Source: Akebia trifoliata
Lineage: Eukaryota; Streptophyta; Magnoliopsida; Ranunculales; Lardizabalaceae
DNA: 64,000 bases
Direction of reading: 5' to 3'
Assembly: GCA_017979445.1 (NCBI GenBank)
Contig: CM030706.1
Span: 6,923,595 to 6,987,594, forward strand
Shown here: one piece after another, positions 49,711 through 61,412 of the stretch
How positions within the stretch are numbered: position 1 is the first letter of the stretch
How the letters are laid out: every line of letters starts with the position of its first letter
Position numbers and translations under genes: made by a program
Notes under the pieces: model-generated
Seen by the model: the letters and a program-made list of their open reading frames with translations, nothing else
Database searches by the model: none
What the model was told of the DNA's origin: nothing

Positions 49711-50240
49711 TGTTGAAAATAAACGCAAACAAACAGCCCAAGAAAATGAAATGGCAGTGTTAGCATCGGCTTCTTTCCCAAAGATGTGGGGCCGGGCAAG
49801 TGGAGTAGCCTATTGTCCTCTCTGTCTCTCAAATATTAATATTGACCGCCACCGCCATAATTGACTTTTTTGAGTCCTCGTGTGAACTTCTTAGTCAAAG
49901 AAAACGGCAAGGCAGAAAAAGATGTCATGTTCACTTATGAATCTGTCGTTCGTTCAAGAGAATTAAATTTACCCACGTGATTGAATAGAAAGTGGTGGGG
50001 GCCTTTGTCTCTCTCTGGCTAAATTTAACTCAATTCTTTAAATATTTTAGAGATTACCTTCCAAGATTAGTTGGGATACAGCTATGTTCCAAACTGATCA
50101 AACTGATCACATGCTCTTCTTGATCTCAATCTTCTCTAATAAATTAATAACAAAACCATGATATTTCCACAAAAAATAATCATCTTCAAACTCTTCAATC
50201 CTTATGATATGTATACTAATGGTTGTAAAAAGTAATTAAT
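49441..50240. other. Non-coding with flank-module scraps
   Basis: Short pieces match the upstream flank (49460-49500) and the second flank module (50030-50220). A 40-bp (AT)n tract at 49667-49706 carries no foldback element. No gene recognised. Confidence 0.5.
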
Positions 50241-50246
50241 TTAAAT

Positions 50247-50351
50247 AGGGAAACGTTTAGCACCCAACCATTTGCCCAACATATTTTGTCCTACATGGGT
50301 TTGAAGTTTTGGAATGGACTGATTTTTGGTAAAGATAATCTTTACAGTTAA

Positions 50352-50410
<59 letters not shown>
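50247..50410. repeat. Half foldback element followed by a long (AT)n tract
   Basis: Begins GGGAAACGTTTAGCACCC, the terminus of FB1 in the same sense, runs to about 50350 and then breaks into an uninterrupted (AT)n tract of nearly 60 bp. No second arm is found directly after it. Confidence 0.6.
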
Positions 50411-50414
<4 letters not shown>

Positions 50415-50791
50415 CACGTTCCTAAGACTCATATTGAGACTCACATTGCGACACACCATTTTGTCTTATATGGGCAAAAATGTTTGGAATGAGCTGATTT
50501 TTTGTGCGGATGATCTCTGTGATGAGGGGATCATCCTGGCAAAAAATCATCCCATTCCAAAACTTCTAACCCCATCAAAATTGATTTACAAAAATTGGAC
50601 GGTCTATAATTTTTCAACAAAAATTGGATGGTCTAGAAGTTTTGGAATGGGATGATTTTTGGCAAGGATGATCTCCTCACCACAGAGATCATCCGCACAA
50701 AAAATCAGCCCATTCCAAACATTTTTGCCCATATAAGACAAAACGGTGTGTCGCAATGTGAGTCCCAATATGAGTCTTAGGAACGCTGTTC
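50411..50791. mobile_element. TA-flanked foldback element (FB2)
   Basis: Starts GGGTCACGTTCCTAAGACTC; the right end is its complement (GAGTCTTAGGAACGCTGTTC). Internal hairpins of the shared GATGATCTC design. AT tracts on both sides. Confidence 0.75.
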
Positions 50792-50811
50792 ATATATATA
50801 TATATATATAT

Positions 50812-52060
50812 GGGAGCGGTTCAACGGCCCTAACATTTACCTAGTTTCGTGCCAAGCTTTTATGGCCGTAAGATAGGGACACATCTGACGGTTAAGGGAG
50901 ATGTTTACGGTTTTAAAATAAAACGTAAGTAATTACAGAATGCCCACTCATCAATTTTTATTTCTTTTAAAAAATCCCTCTTAACAAGTTCTTTTCTTCT
51001 TCTTCGATCTCTATCTGTAAATCAAGTTACAGACGTAACTTACGAGAACCTCTCTCTCTTTTTCCCCTAAGTTTCACACACTTTCGCCATCATCGTCGCA
51101 CTCTCGTCATCTCTCTCTCTCAAGTTACATCGTTGTCTCTCTCTAAACCCTCTCTCGCCGTCGCCGTCTTACTCCACGTGTTGTTGGCCCAATTCGGCTC
51201 AATTTATATGGGTTTGTTCTAATTGTAGTCAATTTATATGGGCATGTGATATTTGAGTATGCCAAAGAGACACCGATCATCTTCTCGTCTTTCCAACCAA
51301 GTGCAACAGAGCTGATCAGGAAATTGCAGAAAACCTACCCTGTAAGAGATTTTTGTATTTCTAATTATACTCTCTTTTTATGATTTATGATTATGAACTC
51401 TTAGTCAAATCGGTTTTCAATTTTTTATGACATTACCCTTTAATTAAAGATAATTTCTTTTATTCAAATACTTAAGTTTATTAATGTGGTTGCTTAATCA
51501 GGTGTTCTTTCTCACATATGGGGGATTGGAAATTTACTCAGACGTTAGAAGGAATTCTTTGGATGAAGCCATAAAACTATGCTTGGAAAATGGCTTGCAA
51601 GGGATTGTATCTGAAGTGAAGGTCATTTTCAGAAATCCAAGAGCAATAACCAAGACCAAAGAATCTAATCTCTCATGACATATGGCCAGTTGAAGTAAGC
51701 CTTTTGATTATCATTTGGAGAATCTATGGAAATGGATATCAGGGTATGCCCATTTTGGATAAAATGGGAGGGAGAGGGTTTCATTTCAAGGAGGCTTCGA
51801 TCTAAAACTTGAGAGAGAGAGGTTCTCGTAAGTTACGTCTGTAACTTGGTTTACAGACAGAGATCGAAGAAGAAGAAAGGAATTTATTAAGAGGGATTTT
51901 TTAAAAGAAATAAAAATTGATGAGGGGGCATTCTGTAATTACTTACGTTTTATTTTAAAACCGTAAACATCTCTCTTAACCGTCAGATGCGTCCCTATCT
52001 TACGGTCGTAAAAACTTGGCACGAAACTGGGTAAATGTTAGGGCCGCTGAACCCCTCCCT
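50812..52060. mobile_element. TA-flanked long-TIR element carrying a GDPD fragment
   Basis: The ends start GGGAGCGGTTCAACGGCCC on the left and, complemented, AGGGAGGGGTTCAGCGGCCC on the right. The inverted repeats extend for about 245 bp with few mismatches (to about 51056 and from about 51816). AT tracts flank both sides. The outer ~50 bp resemble the foldback elements next to it, so it is probably a larger member of the same family. Long TIRs and gene capture recall Pack-MULEs; no transposase was seen. Confidence 0.75.
51225..51694 (+). pseudogene. Captured glycerophosphodiester phosphodiesterase (GDPD) fragment
   Basis: The exon ending at 51341 reads IFEYAKETPIIFSSFQPSAT and IRKLQKTYP. 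A GTAAGA donor and a normal intron follow, then the exon 51502-51694 reads VFFLTYGG, YSDVRRNSLDEAIKLCLENG and LQGIVSEVK, ending at a GTAAGC donor. These are C-terminal-half motifs of plant GDPD1-type enzymes, which release glycerol-3-phosphate from glycerophosphodiesters. A one-base deletion just after ESNLS shifts the frame before the donor. The catalytic N-terminal half is absent. It lies inside the long-TIR element at 50812-52060. Confidence 0.88.
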
Positions 52061-52073
52061 ATATATATATATA

Positions 52074-52460
52074 GGGATGGTTCAGCAGCCCTAAAGTTTG
52101 CCAAGTTTGGTGCCAAACATTTTTCAAAATATGGGTTAGAAGATTTGGAATGAGCTGAATTTTTGTGAGGATGATCTCTATGATGAGGAGATCATCTTCA
52201 CCAAAAATCAGCCTCTTCCAAAATTTCTAACCCCATCAAAAGTGATTTACAAAAATTGGACGGTCCACGATTCTTCAACTTGTAAACTAGGGTTAGAAGT
52301 TTCAAAATGAGCTGATTTTTTGTGAGGATGATCTCTTCACCGTAGAGATCATCCTCACAAAAAATCAGCCTATTCCAAAACTTCTAACTCCATCAAAAGT
52401 GATTTACAAAAAATATTTGGCACAACACTTGGCAAACTTTAGGGCTGCCGAACCGTTCCC
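52074..52460. mobile_element. TA-flanked foldback element (FB3)
   Basis: Starts GGGATGGTTCAGCAGCCC and ends with its complement (GGGCTGCCGAACCGTTCCC). Interior shares the two-hairpin design and is very close to units of the 43.8 kb concatemer. AT tracts on both sides. Confidence 0.75.
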
Positions 52461-52483
52461 ATATATGTATATATATAGATATA

Positions 52484-52862
52484 GGGTCCCATTCAGCAAC
52501 AAACATTTTGACAAAACATTTTTCAAAACATGGGTTAGAGGTTTTGCAATGGGCTGATTTTTAGTGAGGATGATCTCTATGATTTTTGGTGAGGATGATC
52601 TCTACGGTGAGGAGATCATCCTCACCAAAAATCAGCCCATTCCAAAACTTCTAGCCCCAGTTTACAAGTTGAAAAATCGTGGACCGTCCATTTTTTGTAA
52701 ACCATTTTTTATGGGGTTAGAAGTTTTGGAATGGGCTGATTTTTGGTGATGATGATCTACTCACCGTAGAGATCATCCTCACCAAAAATCAGCTCATTCC
52801 AAAATCTCTAACCCATGTTTTGAAAAAAAATTTGCCAAAATGTTTGTTGCTGAACATTTCCC
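52484..52862. mobile_element. TA-flanked foldback element (FB4)
   Basis: Starts GGGTCCCATTCAGCAAC; complementary end GTTGCTGAACATTTCCC. Two hairpins with GATGATCTC/GAGATCATC cores. The AT tract to its right abuts the truncated gene copy E at about 52885. Confidence 0.75.
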
Positions 52863-52884
52863 ATATATATATATATATATATAT

Positions 52885-54083
52885 ATCTCTTTTTCACCGT
52901 TTCCTTATAACCACTCTTGCACATCCATATGGACTATTTCATTGTTTCTTTGTTTACCAAAACAAACTTTAGAGATTGCCATCAAACACACCCTTAACAC
53001 CAAAGGTAAGAGATAACCCAAGAGAAGCAATGCCATGACCAATATGTGTAATATCCATAGGCCATTCATTGCGATCGTTTGTCAGATAAACATGAGGCTT
53101 ATTCTAGAAATTTTGAAGAATGCCAGACTGCGGAGCTTTATTAAAGACGATGAAACCTAGGAAGAAGGGAAGAAGTAAATATCAGAAAATTCAATTTCTC
53201 CAAAGATTTTGAATCCAAACCACTATCTCAATACACTTACCATACTTCCTATATGGATAGTGAAAATTTGAGTTGAAACCACCGTCCACATTGACCATTT
53301 ATAAGTAGAAATTCCACATTGAAACTCCACCTCCTTAAGAAAAAGCAATCGCAATACGGCTTGTGAGAGAACCAGTGTGTAAAGTGTGGACAACATGCCC
53401 ATACTGATCCAAACTATGTTATCGTCGAGTTCCATCTCAACTTTGTTTTTATAGTGGGATACATAAAACAATTTCAATCTATGTACCATATTCTTACTCT
53501 CTGAATTTCGAGAGTCACTCTTCTTAAGTTAATCATCAGTGTTAGAATATGAGGAAATATCAAGAGGGTGATTTAGTTTAAACAAGGACCACAACACTCC
53601 GAGTAATAATAGCATGCAGGACATAATTATGACATGTTCTACAAGGAATGAGAAGATCACACCTGTGAAAATCTGTATACAAACATTGACAATCACAGTT
53701 ACTATGAAAATGCTCAAGGAGATGATATTGGAAAAACATTCAGAATCACTCTGGGTTGAGAGTGAAGATGAGAAAAAATTCATCGAAATGCATATTAAGA
53801 CAGTGCCAGTAAGTTTGGAAAGTTGATCTTGAGCAGAAGGCATTGAACTAGTAAGATCTACAGGAAACTTTGTAGCTATGGCGAGAAGAGTGAGTGTAAG
53901 TGAGTTGAGTGAGAAGAATTGATAAGGAATCCATGGCTTCCTATAATGCAACCCATTTAATAGATCACAAATCATAAACATGAAACATACCGATGTGACT
54001 GCCGCTGTATATAAGCCAATCAAAGGAATTGGTGAAGAATACATGTTTTCATCATCATGGGATGTTGCATGAATGGATCACTA
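52885..54083 (-). pseudogene. Membrane-protein gene copy E, 3'-truncated and decayed
   Basis: Matches residues 1 to about 403 of the intact copy. The first ATG is lost by nearby changes, including an 8-base deletion, but the conserved Met17 remains (54044). The frame then stops at a TAA replacing Gln188, and further on at TAG codons replacing Trp290 and Trp312. The C-terminal ~300 codons are missing; the break coincides with the AT tract of foldback element FB4. Clearly non-functional. Confidence 0.88.
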
Positions 54084-54410
54084 TTTTCCTTTCTTTGATG
54101 GATCAAACAAGCAAACCCTCTTCTTCTCAAATATCAATAACATATAGACCTAAGCATTCAATGTTTCTTTCTCCCTCTTTCCACTTCAGTTTCTAACTTG
54201 AGGACAATTTCCTATTTTACTCCTACTTTTTAGGTACCCTTTTAGAATATTTTGGTCTCTAGCAAAATATTCTAATTGGTGGACGAACTTTCCTCTCCTT
54301 TCAATTATTATCTTGTAAAAGAGTTGTTTGTTTTAATTATCTAAAAAATAATAAATAAAACAAATATGAAGTTTGGAGTTATTATGACCCCTGTGTAGTA
54401 TATAATTTGG
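54084..54410. other. Upstream flank of copy E
   Basis: Collinear with 12491-12800. It resumes at 58479 after the 4 kb insertion that starts at 54411. No gene. Confidence 0.65.
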
Positions 54411-55174
54411 ATTGGATATTATCCAAAATTTTCTGATGTCGGAGTCGGTTCAGCCCAGGTTAGAATTAGACTTCGTAATTTTTTTTCTTCTTTTTGTCCA
54501 AATTGATTTCCTAGCTGAACAATATTCTACTCAAACCCAAGTTAGGGTTTTATGATTTTCAATTCGAAACCTTAGTTTCTTCTGCGTAGTTCGAGCTCGT
54601 AAGATTTTATCATGGCAGATTGTCAATTGTTTTTCTTAATGTTTGTTTGATTATACAATTTTCTGTAGTTTCTGCTTTGATTTCAACTATGATGATTGAA
54701 ACCCTAGTTTTTGGTATGTTTGAGTCGACTAGAAAGAGCCTTTAGTATTTGGTTCTGATAAACCCTGGTTGTTTTAGATTTTTTTTACTATATAGTTTTG
54801 TGTCGTTGATTCTCTCTCTTTGTTCAAATTAACCTTTTAATTACTGGAAAAATCTAAACTTTGATTCCCAGTTGATGGAGAAATTGTTATCTTAGTGTTT
54901 ATAGGAGCATTTCAAACTACAATCTGGTTGTAGTCTTGTAGATATGATTTTTTTTTACCATACTTTGTTCTTTATATTTGTTTGAGTTTACAAAAAAGTC
55001 ATGGAGGATGGACTACTGTTATTGGGTGATTCTTTAAGGACTGTTATTGGGTGTTTCCTTAGCAATTCGTTGACCTTCATGATGGTCGGTTACCACATAT
55101 TCATTTTTTCCATGCAGAATTGTGTTTTTGGTTATTTCCAATTTGTTAATTCTCTCTAATTTTCTGTTCTATAG

Positions 55175-55260
55175 GTTTATGTATGGAGCAAGCAGAACCC
55201 CTTTATCCCTATGAGTTTCTTGGGCGCCTCTTTACTTTTACAGCAGCATATCTACCATGG
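55175..55260 (+). pseudogene. Captured Derlin fragment (one exon)
   Basis: Acceptor ATAG then VYVWSKQNPFIPMSFLG, and after a 2-base insertion that shifts the frame, LFTFTAAYLPW, ending at a GTGAGT donor. This is the most conserved membrane part of plant Derlins, ER proteins of protein quality control. Only this exon is present. Confidence 0.85.
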
Positions 55261-56469
55261 GTGAGTTGCCGAACCTCTAAATACACCACATGTTTGTATT
55301 ATATTCTGAGACTGGATAACCTCATATTCATTTCTTTGATGACCCTAACATAAAGGGTAGTAAAAGTAGCACTTAAAAGATCTTGACACGTCCTTCCTCC
55401 CCCCCAACATGCTTGCTTCCTTTCACTTATCACTTTTTCCTGCCTTTCCAAATAGCAGATTTATAGTTTCTGTGAGCTCATGACATGAGCTTAAGTGTGA
55501 ATCATAATGGTGGTACCAAAATATGATTTTAATCATTAATGCTTCTAGCCTTTCCACTGTAGAAAAGGTATCTTGGGTGTTAAATCATTAATTTATTCTT
55601 TCATAATATAAATCGTACTCTTTGCAAACTTCTGTTATACCTATGTTCTCCATAGTCTTCTATTTTGGTCTCGCTTTTTTACTTGTTTATTTTTTGGATG
55701 AAGTTATTAAAAAGCTTTAGCAACTTCTCTTGAAATAAGAACCATTGCTTTATCAAGTTTAAGTTTCATAGTAATCAAACAATAACTGTTGTGTTATCAT
55801 CAAAGTCTTGTAAAAAATTTGGGCTTAGTTAACGAATGTTGTTCCTCCATTATGTTATGTTGAAAGCTACATCGTCTGTTTTGGAAGTGAATCAATCTAT
55901 AAACATCAAGTACTCATGTTCCAAAAAGAATGGAAAATTTTAAATCTTCATTTGGTGGCAGCTAGAATATGATGAAAATAATCAATTTGACCTTTCATCT
56001 ATGAATATGATGACTCCCATGCTAAAGAGAAGCTAAAACTTATGGGGACATTGAAGATGTTTGTAAGGAGAAGGAAAACCCAATGAAAAAATCAACAAAG
56101 CACAATGATTGGGTTTGAAATATCATCAAAGCCTTGTGCAAAGATTTGGTTCAGTTTAACAAATATTGTTCTTCTATTCAATTATGTCGAGAGCCACATC
56201 TTCATACAATCGGATTTGTAAATCAGATCATTCATGGTTTTGTCTCTATTAGATTTAGAAATTCATAGCTACTTCAAGACTATATATGTTTGTTTCCCTT
56301 TTGGCGCTTTTGGTTCTTTGAGGACTCTGCTAATGTTTCAGTGTTGAAGACATTGGGATATCCATATATGATATTTTGGTCAGGTTTGAAGTTTATAATG
56401 CAAATGTTTCCTCTTCTTTTTATCTATATGTTAGTCCTATTGTTTGCCTTGTTTATTTTAACTAAATAG

Positions 56470-56902
56470 GAAATACTTTCTTTTTCTCCTCTTGTTTGCT
56501 CATGCATATGAGATCATGCTAAATGAAGTTACTGTCACATATAGAGTACTTGGTTACCTTCTTCTTGATGTTGTCAGAATATACTTGAAGAAAGTTGAAT
56601 ATCTATACCATGACTGTAACAAGATTCTTAGCAAACTAACTACTTATGCACTTTCAGGAAAAGATAATTCAACTATAGAACCCATGGGTGAATCAAAATT
56701 TTCTATCACTCTGCTGGACAAGTTCGAACTTGACACTTTCAATCTTGACATCATGGAAGATATGAGTCGGTAAGAAGTTGGATGTCCAAACAGGATTAAG
56801 TTTCTCCTTTTCTCTTTTAATCAAATCATTTAAGCCCACCATTAGTTTGTTTGTTGACTTTTAGGGGCAATGTGAAACCACATCAATAGATAACTCTTGA
56901 AG
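56470..56902 (+). pseudogene. Captured cohesin kleisin (Rad21/SYN) N-terminal fragment
   Basis: The exon to 56769 reads TYRVLGYLLLDVVRIYLKKV and EYLYHDCNK, then SITLLDKFELDTFNLD, with a GT donor. The next exon (56865-56902) continues GNVKPHQ, a TAG, then ITLE. This is the conserved N-terminal SMC3-binding region and following segment of plant SYN/RAD21 proteins, which close the cohesin ring. The in-frame TAG and lack of the C-terminal winged-helix domain make it a fragment. Confidence 0.75.
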
Positions 56903-57189
56903 GTATTGGATTTTTAAGTTATTTCTGAATCTCTTATTAGATTCTTTATCTTTGATCATTTTGAACATGTTCTCGTATTCCCCCCACCTCCACCACCGCC
57001 CAAAAATGCTTACAACCAGGTTTATTGTGTTTTTTTTTTTTGGCATTGTTGAGTTGCCAACTAATTATTTCCACATTTCTAATTGACCTTGAAATTAGTA
57101 GTGGCTTTCATCTTCTTGTTTGATCTTTACTAACTAAGTGATTCTACAGTTTGTTAACTTTTCTTCATTTTCGATTTTGTGTGGTGCAG

Positions 57190-57261
57190 TACGAGGGTGA
57201 AGACGAAGATGTGGATGTGGAAGAGGTGGATTTAGAGTTGAGGGATGTTGAGCAGCTATAA
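57190..57261 (+). other. Acidic exon-like segment, unidentified
   Basis: After a GCAG acceptor it reads YEGEDEDVDVEEVDLELRD and stops at TAA. It may belong to the DA1 fragment downstream, whose family has an acidic N-terminal region, but this is not certain. Confidence 0.35.
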
Positions 57262-57632
57262 TATTGTTTTCTTATCTAGCAGTATCTCAAGGTTAGTGTT
57301 GATCTTAGAGGATAACCCTTCGTTACAAGAACTGATTGGTTGTCTTCTATTGTGATTGCTTAAGTTTTTTCGTGCTATACCATGCTGTCGTGTGCTCTGT
57401 TATGGTCGTTGGCTGGCTAATTGAAACCACGCCCCTGTTATGTTGTACTTGCTGGCATCTATTTGTATTGCTCGTGTTACATGACATTGCTAATAACAAG
57501 GAAAGCTATTCTAGTTTGTAACATGAGCTTTAGTGTATCATAATGGTAGTACCAAAAGATGATTTTAAGTTAATAAATCTCATATTGCTAATGCATTTAT
57601 ATGCTTCCTAAGATCACATTTTTATTTTGTAG

Positions 57633-57720
57633 ATAACGTATCTCATTTAGAAGAAGATGAATAACTTGCGCGAGCTCTGCAAGAAAGTCTGAACATGGAG
57701 TGTGAGCCTCCTCTTCCTCC
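57633..57720 (+). pseudogene. Captured DA1-type fragment (ubiquitin-interacting motif)
   Basis: After a TTGTAG acceptor the frame reads NVSHLEEDE, a TAA replacing Gln, then LARALQESLNMECEPP. This is the second ubiquitin-interacting motif segment of plant DA1-family organ-size regulators. The LIM and peptidase domains are absent. It is the last captured piece in the hAT-like element. Confidence 0.65.
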
Positions 57721-58478
57721 TCCTCATTCTTTTCCTGCTGCATTTGTACATGTTGCACATGATGTGCTCTTTAGTTGTGACACTCATTCTATTCAAATTT
57801 ACAAGTTAAGGTTTGATATTTATCAAAACGTTGAATGGTATGATTGGTGTACCATGATGTTGTTACCATTTTGCTTAGTGTTCTGTATTGGATGTGGAAT
57901 GTTGTACAAAACGGCATTCCCCATCTCATTAGTAATTTAATTTTTGTTTCCTCCACAAGTCATGAAAGCTTACAGCGACAATGTTTTTTCCATAGTAGTG
58001 AGAATTTAAAAAAAATGCTTGGATATCCAATATCATCCCAAATTTCTTTTTAAAATTTTAAACTACTAAATGAATCTTGTCATATTATCTAATTTTAGAA
58101 TTAGAATTACAAATTGGAATTGGGGTGGAGTTAGAAAATGTTGGTGTGGCAATAGAATTTCTCTAAATAAAATTTGGATAATTTTCGGATAATTTTCGAA
58201 TGGTAAATAAGTTTTGGACAGTTTTCGAATTTCAATTTGCAATCGGATTCGAATCGGATAAATTTCGGATAGTTTTGGAATTCGACTTGAAATCGGATTC
58301 AAATCGGATAATATCGGATATCCGATAATTTATTCGGATACGAATTCGAAAATTGATTAGTGATATCCGATCGGATTCGGATTCGAATTCAAATAGCACT
58401 AAATTTTTTCGGATTTGGATTCAGATTCAGATAGAGCACTATCCGATGGGATACCTATCCGTTGACAATCCTAGGTAT

Positions 58479-59130
58479 AGGTCTCAAGGAGAGCCTGTAA
58501 TACTTTAGAATAAAAAATCTTGTTAATTAATTTTAAAATATGGACACTAATTCCAAAGATTAAATAAATTTTATTTATAATTGTTGAACTAGGTCATATA
58601 GGGTACTTGTCAAAATGTAGAATTGCAATATATGATAAAAATATGTTTGACAAAAACATGAAAAAAATGTACCAAAATGTTTGATTTTAATTATTGTCCT
58701 TACTCATCGGTGTTAGATCCAAACCATTAAATGGTCTTCATATGAGGAAGATCAACAGGTTGATATTCTAATCAAGAGACCTCCTTTCATTATCACCCCA
58801 TTGATGTCATCCCTAACTAAAAGGGAAAATTAGTTCAAGGACCCTCTCATGGGGAATTCTTTTTAAATAATCCGTAAGTTTTTGGAGGTTGCTTGGCATG
58901 ACATTTAATAAAATTTTTCTTTCTAAATATTCTTTGTTCCTCATGTCCCACATTTCTCATGATTGAATATCCTAACCATTCAAATGCTCATATCCATCCA
59001 AAAATTGGATTTTTGATACTTCAATCGAAGACTCTATTTCGTCAGAATGGATTTAAGAAAGAAGAAAAAAATTATTTTCAAGGATTTTTTCAGACATTTT
59101 GAAGAGGTATGTAAAAAAAAACTAGGTTTT
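58479..59130. other. Flank module continuing from copy E
   Basis: Collinear with 12790-13580. No gene. Confidence 0.65.
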
Positions 59131-59375
59131 CTTCACTTTTTTTCTTAGTTTTTTTATGAAAATCGATCTATAATGGTTCTATACTATTGTAACTATAAAG
59201 AGCAGTGTTTTAAAAATTGGACCGAACTGATGGTCTGATTGGGTTCCACCAGATTTTATAATAAAATCGGTTTGTCTAACAAACCCAACTGATCTTTTGA
59301 GTACGATCAGAATGTTCGTGAAAATTAAATGTTTGACATAATAAGCTAACATATATTTATAGTTTAAATATATAA

Positions 59376-60519
59376 GGGCCTGTTTGGATACCAGGAGCAG
59401 AACTACTGTTCCAAAGAACAGGAGCTGAAGTACTCTATGGAGGAGCTGGAAAAGTAATTATGTGCAGAAATGGCGTTTGGCAATCAACTCTATGAAGTAC
59501 TGGAAGAAGTACTTTTGTGCTGGAAGTTTGTTTGGGAACCATACTGACTTATCATGACTTTTAGAAAAAAGACTAGAATACCCTTATATTATACCAGTTA
59601 CTGTTTTTTATCTTTTAGTGTCATAATATGCCTTCAAACTATATTGTTTTTGACATTTTAACTATAAATATTAATATAATATAATATAATAAATATTAAT
59701 ATAATATAGTATAATATTTTAAATATTAAATATTAATATAATATGTTTAAATCCATTATATTTAAAATTTAAAAAAAATTTTGACTGACTGTTTTTGACA
59801 TAATATTAAAAAAAAAAATTGACAGACTGTCTTTTAGTGTTATAAGATGCCTTCAAACTATACTGTTTTTACATTTTAACTATAAATATTAATATAATAT
59901 AATATAATAAATATTAATATAATATTTTAAATATTAAATATTAATATAATGTGTTTAAATCCATTATACTCAAAATTTAAAAAAAAATTGACAGACTGTC
60001 TTTTAGTGTCATAATATGCCTTCAAACTATATTGTTTTTGACATTTTAACTATAAATATTAATATAATATAATATAATAAATATTAATATAATATAATAT
60101 AATATTTTATATATTAAATATTAATATAATGTGTTTAACTATAAATATTAATATAATATAATATTTTAAATATTAAATATTAATATAATGTGTTTAAATC
60201 CATTATACTCAAAATTAAAAAAAAAAAAATTAATATTAATAAATGTTTCTTTTGTTTGATTTAAGGGCAAATGAATTAGAAATATTTTCATAGAAAATTA
60301 ATAAAGTTAGGGGTATTTTGGTAAAACGAACCGTTAGATTTTGACTCCCCGCAAGAAGAGTTTTGAGAAATAGGTTTTCTTGACTTCTTCATAAAGAGTA
60401 ATTTCTTACTCTTGCGCGGAGTAACTCTTCGAAAGAGTAGTTCATACAAACGCATCCAAACGACTTCTAACTCCCCGCAAGAGTCAGAAGTAGCCAAGGA
60501 GTCCTATCCAAACGCCTAC
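59376..60519. mobile_element. PIF/Harbinger-type non-autonomous element
   Basis: Begins GGGCCTGTTTGGATACC; the complement of its right end is GTAGGCGTTTGGATAGG. It is flanked by the 3-bp duplication TAA (59373-59375 and 60520-60522), and the partner copy has a single TAA at 13806-13808. The GGGCCTGTTTGG start and TAA duplication fit the Tourist/Harbinger group. No transposase frame; the centre is an AT-rich tandem repeat. Confidence 0.88.
59612..60240. repeat. AT-rich tandem repeat inside the Harbinger element
   Basis: Three imperfect units starting CTTTTAGTGTCATAATATGCC at about 59612, 59831 and 60000 (spacing 219 and 169 bp). Each is followed by long runs of AATATTAATATAATATAAT. Confidence 0.8.
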
Positions 60520-61122
60520 TAAATATCTTCATGTCGTAAGATATTTTTGAACACGACACTCCTAACGTAAGAATCCCACTCTTGGACTTCGTGCTTCCTG
60601 CACAAGGGCTTGGAAGAGTGAACCCGTAATGAATCAAGTAGTGAGTGAAGGGCTTAAATGTGACCAAACCGAACGGGAACTCTCTTCAAGCTTCTAAATT
60701 CAACACAGGTGTGTGTGTGTGCGCTCTTATGTGACCGCATGGGCACTAGATTTGTGACAGGTGTAGGCCTCCGATTAGGGGGCCGAAGTGCTAAGGTGGC
60801 TGTATGTAAGGGTGCATACTTCTTTATAGTTTTGTCACACTCGAAGAGAAAGTGTAGTATAGTCAATTAAGCGAGTACTAGCTAACGTAGGCTTAACTGA
60901 CGTTTCCTACTTCTATCAAGTAGTGCAATCTTGTTCTGGTCTATGTTCGTAGGAACCACTTACGTTTTCAGAGTTGACAAAACAAAGGAGACATGTAGAT
61001 GGTTCACAATCAACCATTGTCAATGTGTATGTCTCGTTCATCTTCAACCTCACATAAAATCTTATTTTTTATGGCAGTTACGTAGATGAAATGACAAGGT
61101 AAAAAGCTTAATCTGGAACTTC

Positions 61123-61412
61123 CAAAATGTGAAAAAAGCCCAAATTTGACGGTCTTGGACTGTCAAATTTCATAAAATTCGACGGACCAAGAGGTCAAAT
61201 TGGTGTCGAATTTTTCATTGTCAAATTAAAATTTTCAACGGGTCGAAATTATCAAATTAATGAAGTATGAGAGAAATTCGACAACTTTAAGCCATCAAAT
61301 CTGGGAACATCAAGAATTTCAACGGTCCTAGACCGTCAAAATTTAGTTTCTAAAATTTGTGAGCCTTGGCCCGTCAAATTTTTATGTCGAATTTTCCAGT
61401 TTTCACATAGTG
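61123..61412. mobile_element. 290-bp non-autonomous CACTA element (second copy)
   Basis: Right end TTTTCACATAGTG; left end degenerate (CAAAATGTGAAAAAAGCCC). Flanked by TTC (61120-61122 and 61413-61415). The partner block reads GGAACTTCTTTG at 14399-14401, the empty site. Same length and design as the element at 2944-3233. Confidence 0.88.

Larger units (their letters stand above)
54411..58478. mobile_element. 4-kb hAT-like element with captured gene fragments
   Basis: The flank module is interrupted here and continues at 58479. The right end is CTATCCGTTGACAATCCTAGG preceded by ~300 bp of ATTCGGATA/TCGAATTC subterminal repeats (58160-58460). The left end has a short related stretch (GGATTGGATATTATCC, compare 1763) but lacks a clear terminus, so it may be truncated. 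Derlin, cohesin Rad21/SYN and DA1 exon pieces lie inside on the plus strand. Superfamily and exact borders are tentative. Confidence 0.5.

Noticed and set aside
49750..49840. ATG-led stretch resembling a transit peptide (MAVLASASFPKMWG)
   Set aside because: Ends within about 40 codons; no continuation exon found, so it is likely chance.
50241..50655. Open frames with long Ile-Tyr repeats on both strands
   Set aside because: Pure translation of the (AT)n tract.
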